Shown in pieces: positions 24,318-32,872 of a stretch of 39,793 bases of DNA; within the stretch, counting starts at the first letter, position 1; each line of letters starts with the position of its first letter. Both the position numbers and the translations under genes were made by a program. Source of the stretch: Acidovorax facilis (GTDB taxonomy: Bacteria; Pseudomonadota; Gammaproteobacteria; Burkholderiales; Burkholderiaceae_C). The DNA lies in the NCBI RefSeq assembly GCF_023913775.1, contig NZ_JAMXAX010000040.1, positions 1-39,793 on the forward strand. The letters are read 5' to 3'. The notes under the pieces were generated by a model, which saw only the letters and a program-made list of their open reading frames with translations, was not told the origin of the DNA and searched no databases.

Positions 24318-24824
24318 TCAGTCCGCCTTGTGGTTGGCTGCGTTGCGGCTCACCTTGTCGTGCAGCATCGGAATGGCCCACAGCACCACCAGCGCGAGCA
24401 CCGTGCTCAGCACCGCCGTGGCTTCGCGGCCCAGCCCGGCGGCCACGCCGATGGCGGCCGTGAGCCAGATGCCAGCGGCTGTGGTCAGGCCCTTGACCTG
24501 GCTTTCGGCATCGCCCTTGAGGATGGTGCCCGCGCCCAAAAACCCCACGCCCGCGATGATGCCCTGCAGCACGCGGCTGTTGTCTGCCGCTTCAATGCCG
24601 GCCTGCTGCGCCACCAGCACGAACAGGGCCGCGCCCATGGCCACCAGCATGTGCGTGCGCACGCCGGCGGCCTTGCCCGCGTGTTCGCGTTCCCAACCCA
24701 GCAGCCCGCCCAGCAGCGCTGCCATGGCCAGGCGCACCACGATGCGCGTGGCCTGTGCCGCATCGGGCACGTCCGAGAATTCCGAGGCCACCGTGCTGGC
24801 GATCTCCTGCCAGAGGTCAGCCAT
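24318..24824 (-). CDS. MgtC/SapB-family membrane protein
   Basis: A 168-aa protein with four to five hydrophobic spans and the MgtC/SapB signatures LLGWEREHAGKAAGVRTHMLVAMG, GFLGAGTIL and VKGLTTAAGIWLTAAIGVAAGLG. Family members are linked to growth in low magnesium and to membrane-potential or ATP-synthase modulation. This one has the short form, without the C-terminal ACT-like domain. The ATG at 24824 has AAGGA about 8 nt upstream and is preferred to the ATG at 24830. About 470 bp upstream is non-coding apart from repeat copy F. Confidence 0.9.
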   Translation of the reverse strand: MADLWQEIASTVASEFSDVPDAAQATRIVVRLAMAALLGGLLGWEREHAGKAAGVRTHMLVAMGAALFVLVAQQAGIEAADNSRVLQGIIAGVGFLGAGTILKGDAESQVKGLTTAAGIWLTAAIGVAAGLGREATAVLSTVLALVVLWAIPMLHDKVSRNAANHKAD

Positions 24825-25060
24825 GGCCATGGTCCTTGCACCCGGTGACCGGCGTTGTGGCGAGGGAGGGCGGTGTGCTCAGAGAGCGGTACGCGTGTGG
24901 TGGCATGGCGGGGAGTCCAGCGGAGGAGGGGGCGCAGCAACAGTGCTGCCCTGCGACTGTGCTGCTCCGGCGCGGCAGCGTCTACCGGTGGCGGGCGAGC
25001 GCGGGGGTAGGACACTGCCGACGCACGCCAACGACCGCTTGGCGGGGTGTGGGCGCCAGG

Positions 25061-25117
25061 TTTTGATAGAAATTGGCACCTGGCGCTTGATGGTAAAGCG
25101 CTGGTAGCTATCAAAAG
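25061..25117. repeat. Dispersed palindromic repeat, copy F
   Basis: TTTTGATAG and CTATCAAAA bracket the usual GGCGCTTGATGG/AAGCGC core, so this copy has an outer stem as well. It lies between the divergent MgtC-family and quinone reductase genes, in a stretch (24831-25296) where no gene is seen. Confidence 0.8.
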
Positions 25118-25296
25118 TGAAGCGTCTGGCGATGGCCGCCCATAGCCACGTTCCTCCCGTGCCTCCCCAACCCGTCCCTGCGGGTGGCGCCATCTGCTCG
25201 GCGCTTGCACCCCGGGGTTGCGCGTGTCACGATTTGCCTTGGTGCCTGCAGCGGCCGCCATCACCGGCGGGCCTGGCGCCGCGAGGAGTTTTTGCC

Positions 25297-25887
25297 ATGA
25301 TGCCCCAACGCATTCTTCTGATACAGGGCCACCCGGACGCGAGTGCGCCCCACCTGTGCCACGCGCTGGCGCAGGCCTATGCGCAGGGGGCCATCGCGGC
25401 GGGCCACGAGGTGCGCGAGATCGAGGTGGCTGCCATCGACTTTGCGCTGCTGCGCAGCCAGCACGAGTGGGAGCTGGGCCTGCTGCCCGCATCGCTCAAG
25501 CCTGCCCAGGCGGACATCGGCTGGGCGCAGCACATCGTGCTGTTTTTTCCGCTGTGGCTGGGCGACATGCCAGCCCTGCTCAAGGGTTTTCTGGAGCAGG
25601 TGGCACGACCCGGGTTTGCCTTCAACACCGAAGGCAGCAACCCCTTTGGCCGCAAGGGGCTCACAGGGCGCAGTGCGCGGGTGGTCGTCACCATGGGCAT
25701 GCCAGCGCTGGTCTACCGCTGGTACTTCCGCGCGCACAGCGTGAAGTCGCTGGAGCGCAATATCCTGGGCTTTGTGGGCATTGCGCCGGTGCATGAGACG
25801 CTGGTGGGCAGCGTGGAGCAACTGGGCGACGATGGGATTGCCAAGTGGAAGGCGCGCATGCGTGCGCTGGGCGCGAAGGCGGCGTAG
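25297..25887 (+). CDS. NAD(P)H quinone oxidoreductase-like flavoprotein
   Basis: A 196-aa flavodoxin-fold protein of the NQO1/KefG/MdaB type. The N-terminal strand and loop ILLIQGHPDAS bind FMN or FAD phosphate; HIVLFFPLWLGDMPALLKGFLEQV followed by GFAF is the family's core active-site block, and VVVTMGMPALVYRWYF follows. Such enzymes make two-electron reductions of quinones or regulate potassium efflux. No kefB/kefC is adjacent, so a quinone reductase is more likely. The ATG at 25297 has GAGGAG 8 nt upstream; a longer in-frame extension to 25117 is not protein-like. Confidence 0.85.
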   Translation: MMPQRILLIQGHPDASAPHLCHALAQAYAQGAIAAGHEVREIEVAAIDFALLRSQHEWELGLLPASLKPAQADIGWAQHIVLFFPLWLGDMPALLKGFLEQVARPGFAFNTEGSNPFGRKGLTGRSARVVVTMGMPALVYRWYFRAHSVKSLERNILGFVGIAPVHETLVGSVEQLGDDGIAKWKARMRALGAKAA

Positions 25888-25920
25888 AGCCCTGGCCCTA
25901 GCCCTGCGCTGCGATGGCGA

Positions 25921-26871
25921 TCATCCAAATGACCGCGCTGCAGCCAAGGCGCCCATGCGTTGGCTGATCGCAAAGAACTCCTGCACTGTGTCGTCAATGA
26001 TCTGCTGCGCGGTCTTGACGGAATCGATGAGCCCGGCGGTCTGGCCCGCGAGGGCCGGTGCGGCCTCCATGTCGCCGTCAAAGTACACGCGCTGGATGTC
26101 CGCAAAGCTGTCGGCGGGCATGAGGCCTGCCTCATGGATGGCCTGGGTGCGCTGGGACTTGAGCGCGCGGATGCAAGGGCTGGCCTTGGTGTTGAGCATC
26201 CAGGTGCCGGTCACGCCCGCGTCAATGATGGCGTTCTTGTAGTTGGCGTGCACGGGGCTTTCGGCGCAGCTCACAAACCGTGTGCCCATCTGTACCGCCT
26301 CAGCCCCCAGCGCAAAAGCCGCCGCCATGCCGCGCCCGTCGCAGATGCCCCCGGCGGCCACCAGCGGCACATCCACCCGCGCGCGAATGGCTTGCAGCAG
26401 CACCAGGGTGGAGACTTCTTCGGGGTTCTTGAAGCCACCGCCTTCACCACCTTCGACCACCAGGCCGTCGATGCCTGCGTCCACGCATTTGAGCGCCGCG
26501 TCCACCGTGGGCACCGCGTGGTACACGGTGATGCCCGCGTCCTTGAGCGGCGCAATGAACTTGGCCGGGCTGCCTGCCGAGGTGGTCACAAACTTCACGC
26601 CCGACGCGCACACAAAGCGCAGCATGGCGTCGTCCTTCAAAAAGCGGATGGGCAGATTCACGCCAAACGGCAGGCCCAGTGCGCTCATCTTGGTGATCTC
26701 GGCCTGGCAGTTGGCCGTCTCGCCCGACGATGTCTCGATGATGCCCAGCCCGCCCGCGCGGGACACTGCCGATGCCAGCTGCGTGCGCGCGATCCAGCCC
26801 ATGGGCGCCTGGATGATTGGGTAGCGCGCGCCCGTGTGGGCGAGGACGCGGTTGGTGGCGGGTGTGGTCAT
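25921..26871 (-). CDS. Nitronate monooxygenase-family flavoprotein
   Basis: A 316-aa TIM-barrel FMN protein of the nitronate monooxygenase (2-nitropropane dioxygenase) family. IIQAPMGWIA at the N-terminus, SRAGGLGII, DGLVVEGGEGGGF and PLVAAGGICDGRGMAAAFALGAEAVQMGTRF are the expected FMN-binding segments in order. Members oxidise nitronates, and related proteins are FabK enoyl reductases or NADH:quinone reductases, so the exact reaction is not certain. The ATG at 26871 has AGGAG 8 nt upstream. It is convergent with the quinone reductase gene, with 33 bp between the stops. Confidence 0.88.
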   Translation of the reverse strand: MTTPATNRVLAHTGARYPIIQAPMGWIARTQLASAVSRAGGLGIIETSSGETANCQAEITKMSALGLPFGVNLPIRFLKDDAMLRFVCASGVKFVTTSAGSPAKFIAPLKDAGITVYHAVPTVDAALKCVDAGIDGLVVEGGEGGGFKNPEEVSTLVLLQAIRARVDVPLVAAGGICDGRGMAAAFALGAEAVQMGTRFVSCAESPVHANYKNAIIDAGVTGTWMLNTKASPCIRALKSQRTQAIHEAGLMPADSFADIQRVYFDGDMEAAPALAGQTAGLIDSVKTAQQIIDDTVQEFFAISQRMGALAAARSFG

Positions 26872-26939
26872 GGGCGGAGTCTCCTGATTTTTGGAGTGCC
26901 CATTATTTCGACGGGTGCGCTGTCGTCGTGTCGCCCGGG

Positions 26940-27737
26940 TTACGGTGCAGCGGGCGTGCCTTGCGTCTCTTCCCACGGCAAGCGTGCAAACAGCCGCTGC
27001 CAATCGGAGACGGGGCTGGCGTTGGCAATCTCTGCCGTGTCGCGCCCGGGGCCCCAGCCCGCAGGCCCCGGCCATGGCAGCCCGCTGTCGAAGGTCATGG
27101 CCACCCCCGACACCGGGTGCGGCACCGTCAGTTGCCACGCATGCAGCCACAGCCTTTGCTGCCCCAGCCGCTCGGCCCACCAGCGGTTGAGGGGGCCTTT
27201 GCCGTGTGTCGCGTCGCCAAGGATGGGGTGCGCCAGGTGTTTGAGGTGGCGGCGTATCTGGTGGCGCCGCCCTGTGGTGGGGATGGCTTCGACCAGCGAG
27301 GCGCGGGTGGTGGCAAAACGCGCATCACTGGCCTCGGGCAGCGTGAGCTGCGCCAGGCGCCGAAAGCGGGTGTGGGCGTCCTGCACGGCCGCATCGGCCG
27401 GGGCATCGTCGGGCTTCAAGGCGTGGTCCACCTCGATGGCCTCGGGCGCCCAGCCGCGCACCATGGCCAGGTAGCGCTTGTGCGTGGCCCCATGCTCAAA
27501 GGCTTGCGACAACGCCCGCGCCGCATCGCTGTGCAGCGCCATCACCAGCACGCCGCAGGTACCCTTGTCCAGCCGGTGCACGGGGTACACATGCTGGCCC
27601 AACTGGTCGCGCAGGGTCTGCATCACAAACCGTGTTTCTCCCGCGTCCAGCCCCGTGCGGTGCACCAGCCAGCCCGCAGGCTTGTAGACGGCCACCAAGT
27701 GCTCGTCGCGCCAGAGGATGTGCAGGGGAGGGTGCAT
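26940..27737 (-). CDS. truC: tRNA pseudouridine(65) synthase TruC
   Basis: A 265-aa RluA-family pseudouridine synthase. The catalytic Asp57 lies in HRLDKGTCGVL, and VAVYKPAGWLVHR, FVMQTLRDQLGQHVYPVHR, TTGRRHQIRRHLKHLAHPILGD and QRLWLHAWQL match E. coli TruC in order and length. The enzyme isomerises U65 in certain tRNAs. The ATG at 27737 aligns with the TruC start; longer upstream frames have no support. It is divergent from the ankyrin protein gene at 27853. Confidence 0.9.
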   Translation of the reverse strand: MHPPLHILWRDEHLVAVYKPAGWLVHRTGLDAGETRFVMQTLRDQLGQHVYPVHRLDKGTCGVLVMALHSDAARALSQAFEHGATHKRYLAMVRGWAPEAIEVDHALKPDDAPADAAVQDAHTRFRRLAQLTLPEASDARFATTRASLVEAIPTTGRRHQIRRHLKHLAHPILGDATHGKGPLNRWWAERLGQQRLWLHAWQLTVPHPVSGVAMTFDSGLPWPGPAGWGPGRDTAEIANASPVSDWQRLFARLPWEETQGTPAAP

Positions 27738-27852
27738 GAAGGAGGGCGTTGCCGCCGGGGAAGACAAGGGACGATAAGGGAAGGCGCGGATTGTGCCGCA
27801 CGCGCCGCTGCCTACACTGGCCCCGTTCAACCCTTGCAAAGGATGCCCAGGT

Positions 27853-28188
27853 ATGTCCGCTGGAGACTGGAAAGACATGTACGCCGCCGCCGTGGCGGGC
27901 GACCTGGCGCTAGTGCGCCACCACATCAGCGCGGGCGTCAACCCCAACTACCAACACCCCGAGATTTTGTGCACGCCGCTGGTGGCCAGCCTGATCCAAG
28001 GCCACAGCGAGATCGCGCACTACCTGCTGGCCCACGGTGCTGATCCGCAGCTCAAGTCTGACTTTGACGACATGACACCGCTGCAGGCGGCCCGACGCCA
28101 TCAGCGCAGCGAGTTCATTGCGCTGTTGCAGGCCCGGGGCGCGAAGGAAGAGCGCAAACCGTTCTGGTGGCGCTGGTTGCCGGTGTAG
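27853..28188 (+). CDS. Ankyrin-repeat protein
   Basis: A 111-aa protein made of about three ankyrin repeats: DMYAAAVAGDLALVRHHISAG, TPLVASLIQGHSEIAHYLLAHGAD and MTPLQAARRHQRSEFIALLQARGA, with the usual TPL and hydrophobic helix pattern. It ends in a basic, aromatic tail (KPFWWRWLPV). Ankyrin repeats mediate protein binding; the partner is unknown. The start at 27853 is preferred over 27793 because AAAGGA lies about 10 nt upstream and the extra residues lack repeat character. No signal peptide, so probably cytoplasmic. Confidence 0.85.
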   Translation: MSAGDWKDMYAAAVAGDLALVRHHISAGVNPNYQHPEILCTPLVASLIQGHSEIAHYLLAHGADPQLKSDFDDMTPLQAARRHQRSEFIALLQARGAKEERKPFWWRWLPV

Positions 28189-28261
28189 ACGCCAAGTACA
28201 CGCGCATCCGTAGAGCCCGCGCAGTCCAGGCCAGCGGCCGCCTCGCCGCCCGGGCGGTGTC

Positions 28262-28300
28262 CCACTCGGGGGGAAGGGCCGAATGCGACTCAGAGTGGGC
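28262..28300 (-). repeat. Stop-codon-linked GC-rich repeat, copy 3 (short, diverged)
   Basis: CCCACTCTGAGTCGC at the start contains the TGA stop of the TerB-like gene, and CCCACTC pairs with GAGTGGG at the far end as a hairpin. It resembles only the first part of copies 1 and 2. Confidence 0.55.
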
Positions 28301-28754
28301 TTCCTTCCTTTGCCCGCATCTTGGCCGCGATGTACTCGCCATGCGTCACATGCAACAGCCCGGCCACCTTGCTGATGGTGTGGTTCTCGTTGGCATCGAT
28401 GTGGGCGTCGGCATACGCCACCTGCCACATGGCCTCCACGAGCTGGATCTTCTGGTCCTGCGTGAAGTGATCGTTGAGGCTGCTGGTAAATCGCTGGTAG
28501 TCGTAGGCGGTCTTCGATGTGGTTACGGCCAGCTCCAGCAGGCGCTCCAGCTCATCATCGCTCAGCGCAAATTTGCTGCTCAGGGCGGTCACCATGGTGG
28601 AACGCTCGGCGTCGTCCATGGCGGCATCAAACCGCACCACCTCCACCAGCAGCACGGCGGCTGCCAGTTGCACGGCGTGGGCGCGCGCGGCGGGCGACTG
28701 GGTGGTGGAGGGCTGCGTGAAGCTGTCAAACAGGTCTTTGAGGGTTCGGAACAT
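28290..28754 (-). CDS. TerB-like (tellurite resistance/DUF533-type) protein
   Basis: A 154-aa all-helical protein. Two similar acidic segments, FDAAMDDAERSTM and ADAHIDANENHTISKV, fit the DxxxDxxE pattern of the TerB-like fold, a possible metal-binding site. VEVVRFD and LVEAMWQVAYAD flank them as in the family. A membrane or stress-sensing role is suggested for the family, but the function here is unknown; no ter operon is nearby. The ATG at 28754 starts MFRTLKDLFDSF. It is divergent from the DHH phosphoesterase gene. Confidence 0.85.
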   Translation of the reverse strand: MFRTLKDLFDSFTQPSTTQSPAARAHAVQLAAAVLLVEVVRFDAAMDDAERSTMVTALSSKFALSDDELERLLELAVTTSKTAYDYQRFTSSLNDHFTQDQKIQLVEAMWQVAYADAHIDANENHTISKVAGLLHVTHGEYIAAKMRAKEGSPL

Positions 28755-28883
28755 CGGGTGCTTTTCGGTGTGCGGGGCAAATGGGGTGGAGACGCGGTGG
28801 ATGGGTTGGTTCCCGCAGCGCGCGCGGGCGGGCTGCGCACTTTGCGCTCGCGTGGTGCACCGCCCCGGCGACAATCGGGGGCC

Positions 28884-29801
28884 ATGACGAAGAAAACCAT
28901 ACTCCCCCTGCAACTGCTGGTTGCCCCCGACAAGAACGATCCCAAGCCGCTGATCCTGTACCACGGGCGCAATTGCCCCGACGGTTTTGGCGCGGCGCTG
29001 GCCGCATGCCTGTACTACGGCGACAGTGCTGAATACGTGGGGCTCGACCACGGCGATGTCAAGTCTGCGGACGACCTGCCGCCCCTGCAAGGCCGTGCGG
29101 TTTACATCCTCGACTTTTCTTTTGCCGCCGAGGTGATGGCTGCCATCGACGAGCGTGCCGCCAAGCTGGTGATGCTGGACCACCACAAGAGCGCCGCCGA
29201 AAAACTCACTGGCTTTGCCTGCCGCTGCGGTGTGGTGCACTTCGACATGAGCAAGTCGGGCGCGCGCCTGGCGTGGGAGTTCTTTCACCCGCACGAGCCC
29301 ATCCCTGAGCTGCTCAAGTACGTGGAAGACCGCGACATCTGGAAGTGGGAGTTTGCCGAGAGCGCCGCGTTCTTGTCGGCCCTCGACATGGAAGAACAGG
29401 GCTTTGCGCGCTGGCGCGAGATCGCGGCCTTCACGCCCGAGCAGCTCAAGGAGTTCATGGTGCGCGGCGAGGCCATGGACGAGAAGTACAAGAAGCTCTG
29501 CGCCGACATCGCCGAGGGCGCGCAGCCGCCGGTGTTCAACGGCATCACCGGGCTGATGGTGAATGCGCCCGGCATGTTCCACAGCCTGGTGGGCGACATC
29601 CTCTCGGCCAAGACCGGCACCTTTGCGTTGATGTGGAGCGCGGGCGAAAAAGGCGTGAAGGTGGGGCTGCGTGCGCAGCGCAACTTTGACTGCATCGCGC
29701 TGGCCGAAAGCATGGGCGGCGGCGGGCATGCGCAGGCCTGCGGTTTCAAGATGAAGGTGGAGCGCCTGCCCGAGCTGCTCTCTGGCACCTTCAACGCCTG
29801 A
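28884..29801 (+). CDS. DHH-family phosphoesterase
   Basis: A 305-aa DHH/DHHA1 protein. YHGRNCPDGFGAALA near the N-terminus and VMLDHHKSAAEKL supply the metal-binding Asp/His motifs, and GGGGHAQACGFKM near the end is the DHHA1 signature. These proteins hydrolyse short nucleic acids or nucleotides such as nanoRNA, pAp or cyclic dinucleotides. It is not RecJ, being much shorter, so the substrate is open. The ATG at 28884 follows a GGGG stretch and begins MTKKTILPLQLL. Repeat copy G lies just after the stop. Confidence 0.87.
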   Translation: MTKKTILPLQLLVAPDKNDPKPLILYHGRNCPDGFGAALAACLYYGDSAEYVGLDHGDVKSADDLPPLQGRAVYILDFSFAAEVMAAIDERAAKLVMLDHHKSAAEKLTGFACRCGVVHFDMSKSGARLAWEFFHPHEPIPELLKYVEDRDIWKWEFAESAAFLSALDMEEQGFARWREIAAFTPEQLKEFMVRGEAMDEKYKKLCADIAEGAQPPVFNGITGLMVNAPGMFHSLVGDILSAKTGTFALMWSAGEKGVKVGLRAQRNFDCIALAESMGGGGHAQACGFKMKVERLPELLSGTFNA

Positions 29802-29820
29802 AGCAGGGGCAGGTTCTGAA

Positions 29821-29876
29821 TAAAAATCGGCCTTTGCGCGCTATGGATAAGCGCTGATAGCTATTAAATATATAGC
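29821..29876. repeat. Dispersed palindromic repeat, copy G
   Basis: TAAAAATCGGCC, then GCGCGCTATGGATAAGCGC, then TGATAGCTATTAAA. It lies between the convergent DHH and DUF1501 genes. Confidence 0.75.
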
Positions 29877-29888
29877 AATCTGCGCAAG

Positions 29889-31106
29889 CTACACCAGCCG
29901 CAAGTCCGCCCCCTTCGTCCCTGGAAACACCCGCGCCACGGCGGCCGCGTTCAACCCGTACAACCGGGCGAACAACCCGCCCAGCACGGCGCGGTAGTCG
30001 TTGAGCACGGGGTAGTCGCGGTTCTGGAACAAGGTGGTGGCCGTCAGCGCCTGCTGCTCGCCCACAATGCGCCCGCCGCCCACACCACCGCCCAGCACCC
30101 AGAACACGGTGCCGTGGCCGTGGTCGGTGCCCCGGTTGCCGTTCTCGCGGAAGGTGCGGCCAAACTCGCTGACCACCAGGACCACGGTGCTCTTCCATGC
30201 TGGGCCCATCTCGTCGGCAAAACCCGCCAGGCCCCGGCCCAGCTCTTCAAACCGGTTGGCCAGCGCGCCCGTAGCTGCACCTTGGCCCACATGGGTGTCC
30301 CAGCCGCCCACGTCCACAAAACCGATCTGGTAGCGCGTCTGCATCAGCCGCGCCATACGCCGGGCCGTGCCTTCAAAACCCTTGGTGCTCAGCGCGTTGC
30401 GGCTGGCAGCTTCCATTTCGCCTTGCATGGTGCGGGCGACCTCTTCGCGCGTGGCAAAACCTTCGGCCACGGGTGTGGCCAGTGGCGTGCCCCGGTACAT
30501 GGATTCGATGAGCTGCGCCTGCCGCGCGTCCACGCCACTGCGGCCCGCCGCCGCGCTCAGCAGCGTGTTGGGCACATCCACTGCGCCGCGTAGCACCAGG
30601 GGCAGGGTGCTGGTGAAAGCCATGGGCTGCAGCGCGGCCGTGGCCGGGGTGTTGCCGGTGCGCGGGTTCAACTCGGCCACCAGCCGGTTCAAAAAACCTG
30701 AGCGGTAGTCGCGCCGCCCGCCCACGGGCTGGCCCAGCTCCATGCTGTCTTGCGTGTCGAAGTGGCTGCGCGAGAGGTCGTCGGTGCCCGCAAACGGCAC
30801 AAAGGCCAGCTGGCGCTGCTGGTACAGCGGCAGCATCGATTCGGCCAGCGCGGGGTGCAGGCCCCAGTCGGGCATGAGCGGCAGCGCGCCACCGTCTTGC
30901 CCGGGTCGGGCGATGGCGATGTTCGGGCGCGTCTCGTAGTAGTAGCTGCTGGCCGTGGGCACCAGCAGGCTGGCGCAGTCATAACCACCACGCAAGAACA
31001 CAAGCAGAAAACGCACGTCCTGCGCGCCGGGGGCGGCCATCGCGCTGGCGATGTGCACGCCGAGGGCGCTGGCGCCCAGGGTTTGAAGGAGGTGTCTGCG
31101 TTGCAT
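29889..31106 (-). CDS. DUF1501 domain protein, exported
   Basis: A 405-aa protein of the DUF1501 (sulfatase-like) family. The N-terminus QRRHLLQTLGASALGVHIAS looks like a Tat signal, so it is probably exported folded. FLRGGYDCASLLVP, GGWDTHVGQG, VVLVVSEFGRTFRENGNRGTDHGHG and GGRIVGEQ are the family's metal-site segments. Its biochemical role is not established. It begins 10 bp after the DUF1800 stop, in the same operon, an association seen in many proteobacteria. An ATG at 31106 fits with a GGAG about 7-10 nt upstream. Confidence 0.9.
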   Translation of the reverse strand: MQRRHLLQTLGASALGVHIASAMAAPGAQDVRFLLVFLRGGYDCASLLVPTASSYYYETRPNIAIARPGQDGGALPLMPDWGLHPALAESMLPLYQQRQLAFVPFAGTDDLSRSHFDTQDSMELGQPVGGRRDYRSGFLNRLVAELNPRTGNTPATAALQPMAFTSTLPLVLRGAVDVPNTLLSAAAGRSGVDARQAQLIESMYRGTPLATPVAEGFATREEVARTMQGEMEAASRNALSTKGFEGTARRMARLMQTRYQIGFVDVGGWDTHVGQGAATGALANRFEELGRGLAGFADEMGPAWKSTVVLVVSEFGRTFRENGNRGTDHGHGTVFWVLGGGVGGGRIVGEQQALTATTLFQNRDYPVLNDYRAVLGGLFARLYGLNAAAVARVFPGTKGADLRLV

Positions 31107-31116
31107 GGTGATCTCC

Positions 31117-32730
31117 TCAGCCGTGCATGAACTCGGGGGAGGCGAGGAACAGCAGGTTCCACTCACGCGGCGAGGCCGCCTGCGCCAGCGCATTGCGCGT
31201 GGCGGCCGACCAAGTGGGCTGCAGGGCGCGCACATAGGCACTCTGCGCCAGCGGCGGGGGCGTGCGCTGCGATGCCGACTGCTCGGCCATCCTCATCTCC
31301 TTCTCGCGCGGGGTGGGCATGGGGGCGGTGGCCACACCGGCCCCGATGGCGCGGGCGATCTCGAAGCGCGTGGACATCTGCCCTGAGCCTGCCCATGCCG
31401 CCGCGTCCAGCGGGTAGCCGTCGGGCGTGGCGCGGCCATACAGGGGCTCGGCCAGGCGCTGCAGCCAGCCCAGCGCGGGCTCGGCGCCGGGCAGCACGGC
31501 GTCGCCATGGGCCAGGCGCAGGCTGGCCAGCACATAGTGCACCGGGTCGCGAAAGCGCTGGCCCAGCGATGCCCGAAACTCCGGCGCGCTGAACAGTGCC
31601 TCCAGCACGGCGGCGATGTCGCCATCGGTGCGCTCGAACGTGCGGGCCAGGGTTTGCAGCAGCGCGTGCGGTGGCTTGTCGCCCACCAGGAAGAGCGCGA
31701 TCTTGCGGGTGATGAAGCGTGCGGTGGCCGGTGCGCGGGCCAGGCGGTCCAGCGCTTCGTCCACCTCGGCCAGGCCCTCGGCACGCAGGGGCTGGCCCAG
31801 CAGGGTCTTGGGCTCCCAGTCATGCCGCTGGGGGTTGAACTCGAACAGGCCGTCGCGCACGTAGTGGCGGCGCAGCGCGGGCTTCATGCGCGGGGGCTCG
31901 TTGCTGTCTGGCTGGCGCGCAATGCCCACGCCGGTCAGCACGCGTGCCAGCTCCTGCACATCCTGCTGGCTGTAGCCGCCGTCCACGCCCAGCGTGTGCA
32001 GCTCCATCAGCTCGCGCGCGTAGTTTTCGTTGATGCGGCCCGCAGCGTTGCGAGCGTTGTCCAGGTAATGCAGCATGGCCGGGTGGCGCACCGTGGCACC
32101 CAGCAGGTCGCGAAAGCGGCCCAGCGCATGGGGGCGGATGGCGCGTTCCTCATAGTCGCCCACCAGCACACGCAGGTGGCCCTTGCCCGCAAACACGCTG
32201 AAGTGGTTCATCCAGAACCAGGTCATCTTCTCGCGCAGCTGGGTGGGCGAATACAGCGCGCGCAGCACAAAACGCTCGGCCGCCTCTTGCTGCAGCGTGC
32301 GCATGTCCTGCTGCCAGGCCTTGAGCGCGGCCTTGCGGCCGTCTTCGGTGGGCTGGGCCTTGGCGGCCTGGTGCTGCGCCTCCATGCGCGCGGCCAGCTC
32401 GGGCAGGGGCGTGCGGGTGATGGCCATGGCGTCGATCTGCGCCTGGGCCGCGCGCGGCAGCGTGGCGGGCGGCGGGCGCAGCTGCGCGGCCAGGTAGGCA
32501 GCAACCCCTTGCGGCGGCAGCGCCTGTGCGCCCTGGGCGGTGTTGCCCCAGGTCACGCGGTCCAGCAGGCGGGCCAGGGTGGGCTCGTCGGCGGTGTTCC
32601 AGGCAGCGGCGCCCGCCGGGGTGGTGGCGCGGGCCAGGCCCAGCGGGGCGGTGGCAGCCATGCCCAGCAGGCCTGCGAGCACGGTGCGGCGTTGAAGAGG
32701 GCCGTGGGGCGGGGCGGAAGGAGCGTTCAT
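31117..32730 (-). CDS. DUF1800 domain protein, exported
   Basis: A 537-aa DUF1800 protein. QRRTVLAGLLGMAATAPLGLA at the N-terminus is a Tat-like signal. REKMTWFWMNHFSVF, LGATVRHPAMLHYLDN, NENYARELMELHTLGVDGGYSQQDVQELARVLTG and FITRKIALFLVGD are typical family blocks. The function is unknown, but the constant pairing with DUF1501 suggests that they form one exported complex. The ATG at 32730 has GGAAGGAG just upstream. It is the first gene of the pair. Confidence 0.9.
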   Translation of the reverse strand: MNAPSAPPHGPLQRRTVLAGLLGMAATAPLGLARATTPAGAAAWNTADEPTLARLLDRVTWGNTAQGAQALPPQGVAAYLAAQLRPPPATLPRAAQAQIDAMAITRTPLPELAARMEAQHQAAKAQPTEDGRKAALKAWQQDMRTLQQEAAERFVLRALYSPTQLREKMTWFWMNHFSVFAGKGHLRVLVGDYEERAIRPHALGRFRDLLGATVRHPAMLHYLDNARNAAGRINENYARELMELHTLGVDGGYSQQDVQELARVLTGVGIARQPDSNEPPRMKPALRRHYVRDGLFEFNPQRHDWEPKTLLGQPLRAEGLAEVDEALDRLARAPATARFITRKIALFLVGDKPPHALLQTLARTFERTDGDIAAVLEALFSAPEFRASLGQRFRDPVHYVLASLRLAHGDAVLPGAEPALGWLQRLAEPLYGRATPDGYPLDAAAWAGSGQMSTRFEIARAIGAGVATAPMPTPREKEMRMAEQSASQRTPPPLAQSAYVRALQPTWSAATRNALAQAASPREWNLLFLASPEFMHG

Positions 32731-32872
32731 GGGGCGCGTTTGGGGGCAGGCAGTGTGGGCGCATGGTGCTCCGCTCCAACGCGGCGTGCAAGCCTGCTGC
32801 GCGGGTTTTACCTGCGCGACACAAACGCCCCGGAGCTTGTTTACAAGGGCTGTCGCGCCGTCGCTGAACCGC

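Noticed and set aside
25117..25296. N-terminal extension of the quinone reductase
   Set aside because: The added 60 residues are Pro/Ala/Cys-rich without fold features, and a good GAGGAG site precedes the ATG at 25297.
25960..27474. 504-aa plus-strand open frame
   Set aside because: It is antisense to the nitronate monooxygenase and truC genes and has no domain-like segments.
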